Shown here one piece after another: positions 8,810 through 16,073 of a DNA stretch of 64,000 nucleotides. Location: contig NZ_JAMQOQ010000002.1 in the NCBI RefSeq assembly GCF_031624635.1, positions 372,001 through 436,000 of the forward strand, in the 5' to 3' direction. A program made the position numbers and the translations under genes. Under the pieces are notes generated by a model, which saw only the letters and a program-made list of their open reading frames with translations, did not search any database and was not told the origin of the DNA. Within the stretch, counting starts at the first letter, position 1, and the number at the start of each line of letters is the position of its first letter. This stretch comes from Halogeometricum sp. S3BR5-2 (GTDB taxonomy: Archaea > Halobacteriota > Halobacteria > Halobacteriales > Haloferacaceae).

Positions 8810-9150
8810 GCGTCGCCCTGGCCGTCGTGGTCGGCGGACTGTTCGCCGTCGGGACGTTCCTGCTGTTGCGGCGGGACCTGATACGGGTCGTCCTGGGAAT
8901 CGCCGCCCTCTCTCAGGGCACGTTCGTCTACCTGATCTCGATGGGAGGCGTTGAGGAGGGGACCGGCGACCTCGTGCCCGTTCTCGGACACCACGGCGGC
9001 GGGGTCCCCGAGGTCGCGGACCCGGTGGTGCAGGCGCTCGTCCTGACAGCCATCGTCATCAGCTTCGGGACGACCGCGCTGGCGCTCGTCCTGTCGTACC
9101 GCGCCTACGAGGAGAACGAGACCATGGACGTCACGGAGTGGACAGGATGA
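8806..9150 (+). CDS. mrpC: Mrp Na+/H+ antiporter subunit C (NuoK-like)
   Basis: A 114-residue protein with three membrane helices, homologous to NuoK of respiratory complex I. Typical features are the helix GIAALSQGTFVYLIS and the third helix VVQALVLTAIVISFGTTALAL, preceded by a loop with a DPVVQALVLT signature. It is part of the Mrp antiporter membrane arm. GGAGGTGA lies about 8 nt before the ATG. The stop overlaps the mrpD ATG by 4 nt (ATGA), implying coupled translation. Confidence 0.94.
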   Translation: MSVALAVVVGGLFAVGTFLLLRRDLIRVVLGIAALSQGTFVYLISMGGVEEGTGDLVPVLGHHGGGVPEVADPVVQALVLTAIVISFGTTALALVLSYRAYEENETMDVTEWTG

Positions 9151-10754
9151 GTTGGCACGTTATCGCACCGCTGTTGGTGGCGCTCGTGACCGCCGTGCTC
9201 ACGCTCGTGCTCCGCGCGTGGCCCCGGATTCAGGTCGCGGCGAGCGTCGCCGGCGTCGTCGGGTACGTCGCGGCGGTCGCCGGTTCCGTCTGGACGGTCG
9301 TCCTCGGGCCGACGGCCCCCGGAGTCGCGGTCTATCAGGTGGGCAACTGGCCCGCGCCGTTCGGAATCACGCTCGTCCTCGACGGGCTCTCGGCGTTCAT
9401 GCTGACCATCGCCGCGAGCCTCGGACTCGCGTCGATGCTGTTCTCGGTTCGGTACATGATAGCCGAGAACCAGCGCGTCTACTACCACCCTCTCTTCCAC
9501 CTGCTCCTGGTGGGAGTGTCCGGCGCGTTCCTCACGGGCGACCTGTTCAACCTGTTCGTCTGGTTCGAGGTGATGCTCATCGTCAGCTACGTGTTCGTCG
9601 CCTTCTACGGAACCGAACTCGCCACCGCGGCGTCGTTCCGCTACCTGACGATGAACGTCTTCGGGAGCGCGCTCATGCTCGTGGCCGTCGGCGGCCTGTA
9701 CGCCGCGACGGGGACGCTCAACATGGCCGACATGGCCCGGCGGCTGGCCGACCCCGCCGCGTACGGCGTCGACCCCGCGCCGGTCGTCGGCCTGTCGGCG
9801 CTGCTGCTCGCGGTGTTCGCGCTGAAGGCGGGGCTCGTTCCCTTCCAGTTCTGGGTGCCCGCCGCGTACACCACCGCCCCGCCGCCCGTCACGGCGATGT
9901 TCGCCGGGGTCACGAAGAAGGTGGGTATGTACGCGGTCGTCCGGCTCTACTTCACGGTCTTCGCCGCCGGTTCCGTCTCCGCCGACGTGCCCGGCATCGC
10001 CGGCACGTCGCCGCTGGCCTTCCTCGCACCGGTGCTGGGGGCGATGGCGATAGCGAGCATCGCCGTCGGCGCGTTCGGCGCCGTCGGTCAGGACCGACTG
10101 GAGGGCGTGTTCGCGTACTCGAGCATCGGTCAGGTCGGCTTCATCGCCCTCCCCATCGCCGTCGCCGCGGCCGCCGGGCCGGCGGGAACGCTCCGCCGGG
10201 TCGCCATCGCGGCCGCGCTGGTGTACGCGTTCCACCACGCGCTCACGAAGGGGCTCCTCTTCCTCTCGGCGGCCGTCGTCAAGGACGCCGTCGGGACGGA
10301 CGACCTGCGGAACCTCGGCGGCCTCGCGGGGCGCTCGCCGGTGCTCGCGGGGGCCGTCCTCATCGGTCTGCTCTCGCTGGTCGGCATCCCGCCGCTGATC
10401 GGGTTCTTCGGGAAGTTCCTCACGTTCGACGCGGCGGTTCGGGGACTCGGCTTCGGTCCCGGGGCGCTGTCGGCGCTCGCGCTGGCCGCGTCGCTCATCG
10501 GCGCCGTGCTCACCATCCTGTACGCGACGCGGGTGTGGGTCGGCGGCTTCTGGGGCCCCAAGACGCCGGCCGTCGAGGTCGCGGCCGCCGATTCGGGGCA
10601 GATCGCGGTCGTCGCCGCCCTCGCGGCGGTCGTCGTCCTCGTCGGCGTGGGATTCGACCCGGTGTACCGGTTCGCCGAGACGGCGGCGAACGCCGCCGTC
10701 GACAGCGAGGCCTACGTCGACGCCGTGGGTCTCGGCGGGGGTGGCGGCCGGTGA
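9147..10754 (+). CDS. mrpD: Mrp Na+/H+ antiporter subunit D (NuoN/NuoL-like)
   Basis: A 535-residue membrane protein with about 14 helices and a Proton_antipo_M domain. Seen are LFNLFVWFEVMLIVSYVF with the membrane Glu, FALKAGLVPFQFWVPAAY with the key Lys, and FHHALTKGLLFLSAA with His and Lys. The ATG at 9147 overlaps the mrpC stop. An in-frame ATG at 9138 would lie inside mrpC and is less likely. Together with MrpA it forms the two antiporter-like proton modules. The stop overlaps the mrpE GTG. Confidence 0.95.
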   Translation: MSWHVIAPLLVALVTAVLTLVLRAWPRIQVAASVAGVVGYVAAVAGSVWTVVLGPTAPGVAVYQVGNWPAPFGITLVLDGLSAFMLTIAASLGLASMLFSVRYMIAENQRVYYHPLFHLLLVGVSGAFLTGDLFNLFVWFEVMLIVSYVFVAFYGTELATAASFRYLTMNVFGSALMLVAVGGLYAATGTLNMADMARRLADPAAYGVDPAPVVGLSALLLAVFALKAGLVPFQFWVPAAYTTAPPPVTAMFAGVTKKVGMYAVVRLYFTVFAAGSVSADVPGIAGTSPLAFLAPVLGAMAIASIAVGAFGAVGQDRLEGVFAYSSIGQVGFIALPIAVAAAAGPAGTLRRVAIAAALVYAFHHALTKGLLFLSAAVVKDAVGTDDLRNLGGLAGRSPVLAGAVLIGLLSLVGIPPLIGFFGKFLTFDAAVRGLGFGPGALSALALAASLIGAVLTILYATRVWVGGFWGPKTPAVEVAAADSGQIAVVAALAAVVVLVGVGFDPVYRFAETAANAAVDSEAYVDAVGLGGGGGR

Positions 10755-11416
10755 CCCGCAGTTGGCCGGTCATCGGCGTCTTCTTCGCCGTCCTGTGGGT
10801 GTTCGTTCAGGGGCCGCCCATCGCTCCCGACCCGCTCCTCGGGGCGTTTTTAGTCGGTCTCGCGGTCGGACTCCCCACGGCCTACGTCTTCCGACGCCTG
10901 TACGCCGACACCGTCGACCTCCGCCGGTCGGCTCGCGGGGTGCCGTACGTGGCGCTGTACGTGCTGACGTTCGTCAGAGAGGCGGTCGTCGCCAGCCTCG
11001 ACGTCACGTACCGCGTGCTCGCCCCCTCGAACCCCATCGAACCGGAAGTGATTCTCATCCCGCTGCGAGTCCAGACCGAACTCGGCGTGACCACCATCGC
11101 GAACAGCATCACCATGACCCCCGGCTCGCTCACGCTCGACTACGACTCGACGGAGAACGCGCTGTACATTCACGTCATCGACGGACGGTCCCCCGAGGAA
11201 ATCGTCGACCCGATCCGCGACTGGGAGGACTACGCGCTTTCCATCTTCGACGAGGAGTTATCGGCGGGCGACCCCGCACCGGACTTCGCCGTCTACCCAC
11301 CCGACCAGACCCATCCCGTGCTCGAACAGGCCGTCTCCGAGGCCCACGAGGGGGTCGAGGCGGAGCCGGACCCGTCGGCCGAGGCGGACGCGGGAGGTGA
11401 GGACGATGGCCGCTGA
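10751..11416 (+). CDS. mrpE: Mrp Na+/H+ antiporter subunit E
   Basis: A 221-residue MnhE-family protein: two or three N-terminal membrane helices (residues 1-75), then a soluble domain with TELGVTTIANSITMTPGSLTLDY, the hallmark of MrpE. The family is usually nearer 160 residues. The extra length is an acidic C-terminal tail (Glu/Asp/Ala-rich, about residues 180-221), a common haloarchaeal extension. It starts with GTG overlapping the mrpD stop. The end overlaps mrpF by 11 nt. Confidence 0.93.
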   Translation: MTRSWPVIGVFFAVLWVFVQGPPIAPDPLLGAFLVGLAVGLPTAYVFRRLYADTVDLRRSARGVPYVALYVLTFVREAVVASLDVTYRVLAPSNPIEPEVILIPLRVQTELGVTTIANSITMTPGSLTLDYDSTENALYIHVIDGRSPEEIVDPIRDWEDYALSIFDEELSAGDPAPDFAVYPPDQTHPVLEQAVSEAHEGVEAEPDPSAEADAGGEDDGR

Positions 11417-11699
11417 GGGGGCGATAGCGCCGGTCGTCGACGCCGCCATCGTCCTCGTAGCGCTCTTGAACCTGTTCTGCGGCTACCGCGCGGTTCGGGG
11501 GCCGACGGTTCCCGACCGCGTGGTCGCCCTGGACGCCATCGCGACGAACATCGTCGCCATCGCCGTCCTGTTCGCAATCAAGACCGGCCGCGGTCTCTTC
11601 GTGACCGTCAGCCTCGTCCTCGCCATCATCGCGTTCCTCTCGACGGTCGCGGTCGCGAAGTTCGTCACCGAGGGCGACATCATCGTCACACAGGAGTGA
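11406..11699 (+). CDS. mrpF: Mrp Na+/H+ antiporter subunit F
   Basis: A 97-residue protein with three membrane helices and the MnhF motif YRAVRGPTVPDRVVALDAI. The ATG at 11406 is preferred to an in-frame GTG at 11397 because GGAGGTGA (11393-11400) sits at good spacing from the ATG and overlaps the GTG. In Bacillus, MrpF has been linked to bile-salt and Na+ efflux as part of the Mrp complex. It overlaps mrpE by 11 nt. Confidence 0.93.
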   Translation: MAAEGAIAPVVDAAIVLVALLNLFCGYRAVRGPTVPDRVVALDAIATNIVAIAVLFAIKTGRGLFVTVSLVLAIIAFLSTVAVAKFVTEGDIIVTQE

Positions 11700-11706
11700 C
11701 CAGTAC

Positions 11707-11775
11707 ATGACTCACCGACACCCACCCGACCGAATCGCCCCGCCGAACCAGCAGGTCGCCGGAGGTGACCGCTGA
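11707..11775 (+). CDS. Tiny bridging ORF between mrpF and mrpG (22 aa)
   Basis: An ATG-started 22-codon frame that begins 7 nt after the mrpF stop and ends with a TGA overlapping the mrpG ATG (TGATG). As in the mrpB-mrpC bridge, the downstream GGAGGTGAC site is embedded in its last codons, giving a Gly-Gly-Asp-Arg end. It may couple mrpG translation to mrpF. The peptide is Pro/His/Arg-rich with no known function. Chance cannot be excluded. Confidence 0.33.
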   Translation: MTHRHPPDRIAPPNQQVAGGDR

Positions 11776-12116
11776 TGGTCGCCCCGGAGACGGTACAGAT
11801 GTGGGCGGTCGTCGCGCTGGTCGTCGTCGGGTCGTTCTTCCTCACGGTCGGAACCATCGGCCTGCTTCGGCTTCCAAACGTCTACAACCGGATGCACGCG
11901 ACGAGCAAACCGGCGACCATCGGAACGGTCGCCATCTTCCTGGCCGGGTTCGCGTACTTCGGTCCCGGGGGCGCCGGTCTCTCGTCGCTGGTCGGTATCG
12001 TCTTCCTGTTCCTGACGGTGCCGACCGGCGCGCACATGATCTCTCGGGCGGCCGAACGGACCGGCGTCTCGTTCCTGGGGTCGGTGACGTGGCCCGGTAA
12101 GACCGACGACGAGTAG
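11775..12116 (+). CDS. mrpG: Mrp Na+/H+ antiporter subunit G
   Basis: A 113-residue protein with three membrane helices and the MnhG signature FFLTVGTIGLLRLPNVYNRMHA. It is the last gene of the complete mrpABCDEFG operon. GGAGGTGA lies about 7 nt upstream of the ATG. The 181-nt gap that follows separates it from an NhaC-type antiporter gene on the same strand. Confidence 0.94.
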   Translation: MVAPETVQMWAVVALVVVGSFFLTVGTIGLLRLPNVYNRMHATSKPATIGTVAIFLAGFAYFGPGGAGLSSLVGIVFLFLTVPTGAHMISRAAERTGVSFLGSVTWPGKTDDE

Positions 12117-12210
12117 GCCGTTCCGACGCGATGTCCGCACGCGGCTTCGACTGTCACGCTCGCGACGCGCGTTCGGAGAGCCGTCGCCGAATCGTTTTCC
12201 TGAGTAGTGT

Positions 12211-12227
12211 TACCACGGGAGGTGGTA
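12211..12227. promoter_or_regulatory. Hairpin between mrpG and nhaC
   Basis: TACCAC and GTGGTA are perfect 6-bp arms around a 5-nt spacer. The hairpin lies 95 nt after mrpG and upstream of the nhaC TATA box. A run of A/T-rich DNA follows. It could end the mrp transcript or be an operator for nhaC; the sequence alone does not decide. Confidence 0.3.
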
Positions 12228-12263
12228 GCAACCCTAATACCTTACGAGAATAAAATAGCTCCG

Positions 12264-12270
12264 TTTAATA
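12264..12270 (+). promoter_or_regulatory. TATA-like box of the nhaC gene
   Basis: TTTAATA is centred about 31 nt before the GTG at 12298. This is the spacing expected for a leaderless haloarchaeal transcript. The surrounding 60 nt are much richer in A/T than neighbouring DNA. Confidence 0.5.
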
Positions 12271-12297
12271 CTCTACAGTTATTATCGTGGGACACAC

Positions 12298-13746
12298 GTG
12301 CCATCCCTGAACCTCGAACCGCTGACGTACGAGGACGTTCCGGCGGACCGGCGTCCGAGCCTCGCGCAGGCGCTGGTTCCCGTACTCGGAGTCGTTCTGT
12401 TCCTCGGCGTCGGGTCCGGGTATCTGAAGCTGGCCCCCCACGGGCCGCTGCTCTGGAGCATCGTCCTGACCGGCGCGGTGGGTAAATACTGGCTCGGCTA
12501 CTCGTGGGACGACCTCTACGAGGGCATCGCGGACAGCCTGTTGATGGGTCTGCAGGCCATCCTCATCCTGTTCGTCATCTACGCGCTCATCGCCACTTGG
12601 ATCAGCGCCGGGACGATTCCCGGGCTCATGTACTACGGGCTCGCGGTGTTGACGCCGGACGTCTTCCTGCCGGCGACGGCGCTGCTCGCGATGGCCGTCG
12701 CCTTCTCCATCGGTTCCTCGTGGACGACGGCCGGTACCCTCGGCGTGGCCTTCGTCGGCATCGGCTCGGGCCTCGGCGTGCCCGCCCCGATGACGGCGGG
12801 CGCCATCCTCTCGGGCGCCTACGCGGGCGACAAGCAGTCGCCGCTGTCGGACACCACGAACCTCGCGGCGGCCGTGACGAACGTCGACCTCTACGACCAC
12901 ATCCGCGCGATGCGCAACGGGACGGTCCTGGCCTTCGGCCTCTCGGTCCTGCTCTACGCGGGTCTGGGCCTGCGCTCCGGCGGCGCGATTCCCGCCGGCC
13001 GCGTCGCCGAGATACAGGGCGCCCTGGCCGGCACCTACGACCTCTCCGCGCTGGTGCTCGTTCCGCTCGTCGTCACCTTCGGACTGGCGCTCTACGGCGT
13101 CTCCGCGCTCCCGACGCTGGTCGCCGGCGTCTTCGCCGGCACCTTCGCGACGATTCTCGTCCAGGGCCGCTCGTTCGCCGCCGCCTGGGGCGTCTTCCTC
13201 GACGGGACGGCTCCCGAAACGGGCGTGACGCTCGTGAACGACCTGCTGGCCAGCGGCGGCCTCTCCGGGTCGGCTTGGACCATCTCAATCGTCGTCGCGG
13301 CGCTCGCGCTCGGCGGACTCCTCGAACGGACCGGCGTCCTCGCGGTGCTCGCCCACTCGTTCGCGTCGGCCGTCCGCGGTCCGCGCAGTCTTGTCGTCGG
13401 CACCGGCGCCTCGGCCATCCTCGTCAACGCGTTCTCCGCCCAGCAGTACATGAGCATCGTCGTTCCGGGGCTCACCCTCCGGAACCTCTACGACGAGTAC
13501 GGACTGGCGGGCGACGACCTCTCGCGGGCCATCGAGTCCGCGGGCACCCCGACGGGCGCGCTCTTCCCGTGGCACGCGGGCGCCGTCTACATGTCCGCCG
13601 TCTTCGGCGTGGGAACGCTCGCGTACGCGCCGTACTACTTCTTCGCGTTCCTCTCGCCGCTCGTCCTGTTCGCGACGACGCTCCTCGGCGGGCGGTACGA
13701 CGGGACGGCCGGCTCCGGTCGTCAGTCGCCGTCGACTGACGACTGA
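12298..13746 (+). CDS. nhaC: NhaC family Na+/H+ antiporter
   Basis: A 482-residue membrane protein with about 11-12 helices. It belongs to the NhaC group, as seen in AFSIGSSWTTAGTLGVAF, GAYAGDKQSPLSDTTNLAAA and ALFPWHAGAVYMSAVFGVGTLAYAPY, where conserved Asp, Ser and Thr residues line the transport path. It exchanges cytoplasmic Na+ for external H+. The start is a GTG at a position supported by the upstream TATA box, suggesting its own leaderless promoter. Placement directly after mrpABCDEFG makes a two-system Na+-extrusion locus. Confidence 0.9.
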   Translation: MPSLNLEPLTYEDVPADRRPSLAQALVPVLGVVLFLGVGSGYLKLAPHGPLLWSIVLTGAVGKYWLGYSWDDLYEGIADSLLMGLQAILILFVIYALIATWISAGTIPGLMYYGLAVLTPDVFLPATALLAMAVAFSIGSSWTTAGTLGVAFVGIGSGLGVPAPMTAGAILSGAYAGDKQSPLSDTTNLAAAVTNVDLYDHIRAMRNGTVLAFGLSVLLYAGLGLRSGGAIPAGRVAEIQGALAGTYDLSALVLVPLVVTFGLALYGVSALPTLVAGVFAGTFATILVQGRSFAAAWGVFLDGTAPETGVTLVNDLLASGGLSGSAWTISIVVAALALGGLLERTGVLAVLAHSFASAVRGPRSLVVGTGASAILVNAFSAQQYMSIVVPGLTLRNLYDEYGLAGDDLSRAIESAGTPTGALFPWHAGAVYMSAVFGVGTLAYAPYYFFAFLSPLVLFATTLLGGRYDGTAGSGRQSPSTDD

Positions 13747-13980
13747 CCGTCGACGTCTCGGTCCGGTCGCGCGTACATTTACACGAGCTCTGTCGAAATC
13801 CTCGAGCCGTGATAGAAACCGCGTGCTGCATAGAGAGGGTGTATTCAGCACGGCACTGCGATTCGTTTCATGCTTCTTGTTGTAAAACAGCCGTTCAGTA
13901 GAGTCTGCAAATCTATCGTTGAGAGTTTTGTCCGGTTTCGGTGATATCTGTATCTGTGCTAACTAGAGGGTGCAAGGTGG
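13747..13980. other. Intergenic, start of A+T-rich island, contains repeat copy
   Basis: No credible gene. From about 13.80 kb base composition drops well below the flanks. It carries one copy of a dispersed repeat: the 20-nt stretch at 13834-13853 recurs exactly at 15088-15107. The motif GTGCTGCATAGAG at 13823-13835 recurs in inverted orientation at 14288-14300. Confidence 0.6.
13823..13920. repeat. Dispersed repeat, type A copy 1
   Basis: The core is GAGGGTGTATTCAGCACGG, followed after about 45 nt by CCGTTCAGTAGAGTCTGCAAAT. The same core and a similar tail (CCGCTGAGCAGAGCCTGCGAAT) occur at 15088-15170. Arms GTGCTG and CAGCAC around the core could form a hairpin. Function is unknown; it resembles a decayed mobile-element remnant. 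Confidence 0.5.
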
Positions 13981-14160
13981 TTAGGCAGACTTCTCGTCGA
14001 TATAAAAGAGATACGCGCTAATACCGGCACCGGCAACAAGCCCTGAAACCATCCAGACAAGAACGAGTTCGGACTCGAAAGCGAACGCAACAAGCGCCCC
14101 GAGCAACATACCCATTGAGGAAGCCGCGATAGTAACCCCATCCCGATAGTCAATTTCCAC
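13981..14160 (-). CDS. Small two-helix membrane protein (59 aa)
   Basis: A GTG-started 59-residue protein. After a short charged N-terminus it has two hydrophobic stretches (about residues 9-28 and 32-53, with LLGALVAFAF and WMVSGLVAGAGISAYLF) and ends in Asp-Glu-Lys-Ser-Ala. A TATA-like AATTATATTT on the minus strand lies about 31 nt upstream (14187-14196), fitting a leaderless transcript and supporting this start. Codon use is less G+C-biased than in neighbouring genes, so it belongs to the accessory island. It resembles many unassigned small haloarchaeal membrane proteins. It lies inside a 13-bp inverted repeat pair. Confidence 0.6.
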   Translation of the reverse strand: MEIDYRDGVTIAASSMGMLLGALVAFAFESELVLVWMVSGLVAGAGISAYLFYIDEKSA

Positions 14161-14267
14161 AGTATAAAATATGGGATTTCTTAGACAAATATAATTTCTC
14201 TTTCAAGCTCTGTTGCTCAATACATCCTCTGTTCTGAGCGATTCGATTCACTTACAACAGGCGCCGG

Positions 14268-14350
14268 GTCCGTGACCGATTCGCGCCCTCTATGCAGCAC
14301 GACCACAGAGACCTACTCAGTCGCTGCCAGAAATCATGGGTACTGACCGA
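14268..14350. repeat. Dispersed repeat, type B copy 1
   Basis: Begins GTGACCGATTCGCGCCCTC and continues with GCAGCACGACCACAGAGACCT and a CGCTGCCAGAA segment, ending near CTGACCGA. Related copies are at about 15008-15080, 15540-15620 and 15847-15905. The copies keep the order 'GACCGA-TCGCGCC, then AGCACG-ACAGA, then CGCTGTCAG' but differ in detail. Confidence 0.5.
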
Positions 14351-14398
14351 ACTGTGTTCTCTCGTCAATCAGTTCCTCTCGTATGCCGGCGAAATTGA

Positions 14399-14405
14399 TT
14401 TAGTA
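14399..14405 (+). promoter_or_regulatory. TATA-like box of the toxin-antitoxin operon
   Basis: TTTAGTA lies about 25 nt before the antitoxin ATG at 14427, consistent with a leaderless transcript for the antitoxin-toxin pair. Confidence 0.4.
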
Positions 14406-14426
14406 AGACGCACGTAACACCACTGT

Positions 14427-14711
14427 ATGTCCGAAGCAACTACCGGGTCGAACGGCGACGACGAAATCGTCACGGTGAATTTCAAAGTCACACAGTCGTT
14501 TCTCGACGAAATAGACAGCACGTGGCAGGGACGTGGGTTCAACAGTCGAAGTGAATTCATCCGCTACACTCTCCGAGATGCGACCGAGTTTCCGACGTTC
14601 GACCGCGATGAACTCATCGCTCTCCTCCGAGCAGAAGAAGACATCCGTGAGGGACAGACGATGAGTGCCGATGAAGCCCGCAAGCGGTTCGGAACCGATA
14701 GCGACGAGTGA
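14427..14711 (+). CDS. Ribbon-helix-helix (CopG-like) antitoxin
   Basis: A 94-residue acidic protein with an N-terminal ribbon-helix-helix DNA-binding fold: strand VTVNFKVTQSFLDEID, then the helix-turn-helix RGFNSRSEFIRYTLRDA. The C-terminal half (about residues 55-94) is charged and probably disordered until it wraps the toxin. Antitoxins of this type neutralise the partner and repress their own operon. The next gene, a RelE/ParE-type toxin, overlaps its last 41 nt in another frame. Low G+C and repeats around it fit horizontal acquisition. Confidence 0.82.
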   Translation: MSEATTGSNGDDEIVTVNFKVTQSFLDEIDSTWQGRGFNSRSEFIRYTLRDATEFPTFDRDELIALLRAEEDIREGQTMSADEARKRFGTDSDE

Positions 14712-14988
14712 GGGGGACTGGACGTGGGAACTCACATCGACAGCACAGGACGACCTTTCTGCCCTTTCTGCATCTGAGCAAGAGCGGATACTGAACAAAC
14801 TCGACGATACCGTCGACTCGCCGTGGCGGGATCCACCGGACTATGGCGAACCACTCCAGAACAGTCCGCACAAGAAAGTGCGCATCGGTGAGTTCCGCTT
14901 AGCCGTAACCTTTCGTCAATCCGAACAGCGGATGGTTGTCGCTCGAATCAAGCGTCGTGGTGGAGCGTACACCGCCGACGACGACTGA
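14671..14988 (+). CDS. RelE/ParE family toxin
   Basis: A 105-residue protein with the compact RelE/ParE fold: WELTSTAQDDLSAL, an amphipathic helix EQERILNKLDDTVDSPW, and strands with SPHKKVRIGEFRLAVTF and RMVVARIKRRGGAY. Basic residues on the last strands are where RelE-type toxins contact RNA or the ribosome. The ATG at 14671 gives a 41-nt overlap with the antitoxin gene. A GTG at 14665 is in the same frame. RelE toxins cleave ribosome-bound mRNA, ParE toxins poison gyrase; which activity applies cannot be told here. Confidence 0.8.
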   Translation: MKPASGSEPIATSEGDWTWELTSTAQDDLSALSASEQERILNKLDDTVDSPWRDPPDYGEPLQNSPHKKVRIGEFRLAVTFRQSEQRMVVARIKRRGGAYTADDD

Positions 14989-15007
14989 TGCTCTGTGCTG
15001 CACGAAA

Positions 15008-15178
15008 TTTCTGACCGACTCGCGCCTGCTAGTCAGCACGCTCACAGAAACCTCACCAAACGCTGTCAGAAGTGTCGTGACCGACTCAGAGGGTGTATTC
15101 AGCACGGAGGGATTGTTTATTCTACTCTGCCCAGACTGAACTAACCGCTGAGCAGAGCCTGCGAATTGAGCGATTTCC
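15008..15178. repeat. Composite repeat: type B copy 2 joined to type A copy 2
   Basis: Type B (CTGACCGACTCGCGCC, then TCAGCACGCTCACAGAAACC, then CGCTGTCAGAA) runs directly into GTGACCGACTC and the type A core, with its tail ending near CCTGCGAATTGAGCGATT. Adjacency suggests A and B are halves of one longer element (about 170 nt), of which other copies are fragments. No ORF in it is credible. It fills the gap between the toxin gene and the next small membrane protein. Confidence 0.5.
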
Positions 15179-15462
15179 TAAAACCAGTCTCGAACAGAGG
15201 GGATGATTTCTAAGGCTGTGGCAATGAGATAGAGTCCGAGAATAGCCACCACAACCCAACCCACGGATGCGATAATCGATTGTTCTGAGAAAGCACTCAG
15301 CATTCCGAACCAGACGATTAAAACTGAAACCCCGATTTGCACGAGCTTCCCGGTTGCTCCAAGAATTCCATCTTCAACAGCTTTCCGAACAACGATATAC
15401 AATGCCTGCTCGTCAAATCCGACATCATGCTCACTATCTGTTCTATCCTCCGGAGAAGTCAT
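15178..15462 (-). CDS. Small two-helix membrane protein (94 aa), unknown
   Basis: A 94-residue protein. The charged N-terminus TSPEDRTDSEHDVGFDEQAL is followed by an amphipathic segment and two hydrophobic helices (about residues 42-58 and 63-86, with SVLIVWFGMLSAF and WVVVAILGLYLIATAL). The ATG at 15462 is chosen because an A/T-rich TATA-like CTTTTGA lies about 29 nt upstream on this strand; a GTG at 15477 is possible. Base composition is island-like. I do not recognise the family. Confidence 0.6.
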   Translation of the reverse strand: MTSPEDRTDSEHDVGFDEQALYIVVRKAVEDGILGATGKLVQIGVSVLIVWFGMLSAFSEQSIIASVGWVVVAILGLYLIATALEIIPSVRDWF

Positions 15463-15682
15463 GAGGAGGAAAGTCACTCAGGAGACTCAAAAGCGTATGG
15501 ATGGGTGGCCGTCGTCACTCCCAGACGGAGTACCGAACCAATGACCGATTCGCGCCCTACGTTCAGCATGTTCGCAGAGACATTACCAAATGCTGTCAGT
15601 AACAACGTGCTGACCACAGAGAGAACATCCATTAGAAACTGGTCAGCACAATATTTTCAAAGAGAGATGAAATATTAGAAAT
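15463..15682. other. Gap with type B repeat copy 3
   Basis: The gap carries a repeat copy at about 15540-15620 (ATGACCGATTCGCGCCCT, then TCAGCATGTTCGCAGAGAC, then TGCTGTCAGTAACAACGTGCTGACC written here in parts) and the promoter of the 33-codon gene that follows. No other gene is supported. Confidence 0.45.
15650..15657 (+). promoter_or_regulatory. TATA-like box of the 33-aa gene
   Basis: AATATTTT lies about 30 nt before the ATG at 15683, the normal spacing for a leaderless archaeal transcript. Confidence 0.4.
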
Positions 15683-15784
15683 ATGAACTCAGCTCAAAAG
15701 AGACGTCTCGGGAACGTGGCAGGCATACTCAGTATTATCGTCTCGCTCGTCATCCTAATCTTTTGGATTATGGGTGTCATCTGA
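15683..15784 (+). CDS. Single-helix membrane microprotein (33 aa)
   Basis: A 33-codon ORF with a basic N-terminus (NSAQKRRLGNVAG) and one hydrophobic helix of about 18 residues (LSIIVSLVILIFWIM) close to the C-terminus. This positive-inside arrangement suggests a single-pass membrane peptide. An upstream TATA box at normal spacing supports expression. It lies between repeat copies in the A+T-rich island. Single-helix peptides of this size can be type I toxins, complex subunits or regulators of transporters; nothing here distinguishes these. Confidence 0.45.
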   Translation: MNSAQKRRLGNVAGILSIIVSLVILIFWIMGVI

Positions 15785-16073
15785 GTTCAAAGCAGAACTG
15801 TAACTGTTCCGTCTCTGTATCGATCCGGAACAGGGGTGATAGACCCATGAGACCGACTCGCGCCTTCTACTCGGCACGGCCTCAACGAACTGTCATCAGC
15901 AAAGAATTGACAGAGTCTTCGCGTGGAAAGTCGGCCTCGGCACTCATAGGGTTCGTCACCGCCGGGTGCCACCCCGACTCGGAACGGTGGCCTCGTCATC
16001 GGCCGTGCGGCGATATCGGACCCACCGGCAAGAGCGTTCCGAGAGGCCGTCGGTGCGAGGAAACCGGATACGG
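15785..16073. other. Gap with degenerate type B repeat copy 4
   Basis: At 15847-15905 the sequence GAGACCGACTCGCGCC, then CTCGGCACGGCCTCA, then CTGTCATCAGC matches the other type B copies loosely. The remainder shifts back to high G+C. No reading frame here has convincing protein composition. Confidence 0.4.

Noticed and set aside
9152..10750. Long Arg-rich frame overlapping mrpD
   Set aside because: Shadow of mrpD. Only the C-terminal part from the GTG at 10751 is a true gene (mrpE).
12131..12250. About 40-codon plus frame between mrpG and nhaC
   Set aside because: No supporting start signal or hydrophobic or motif content; it runs into the hairpin at 12211-12227.
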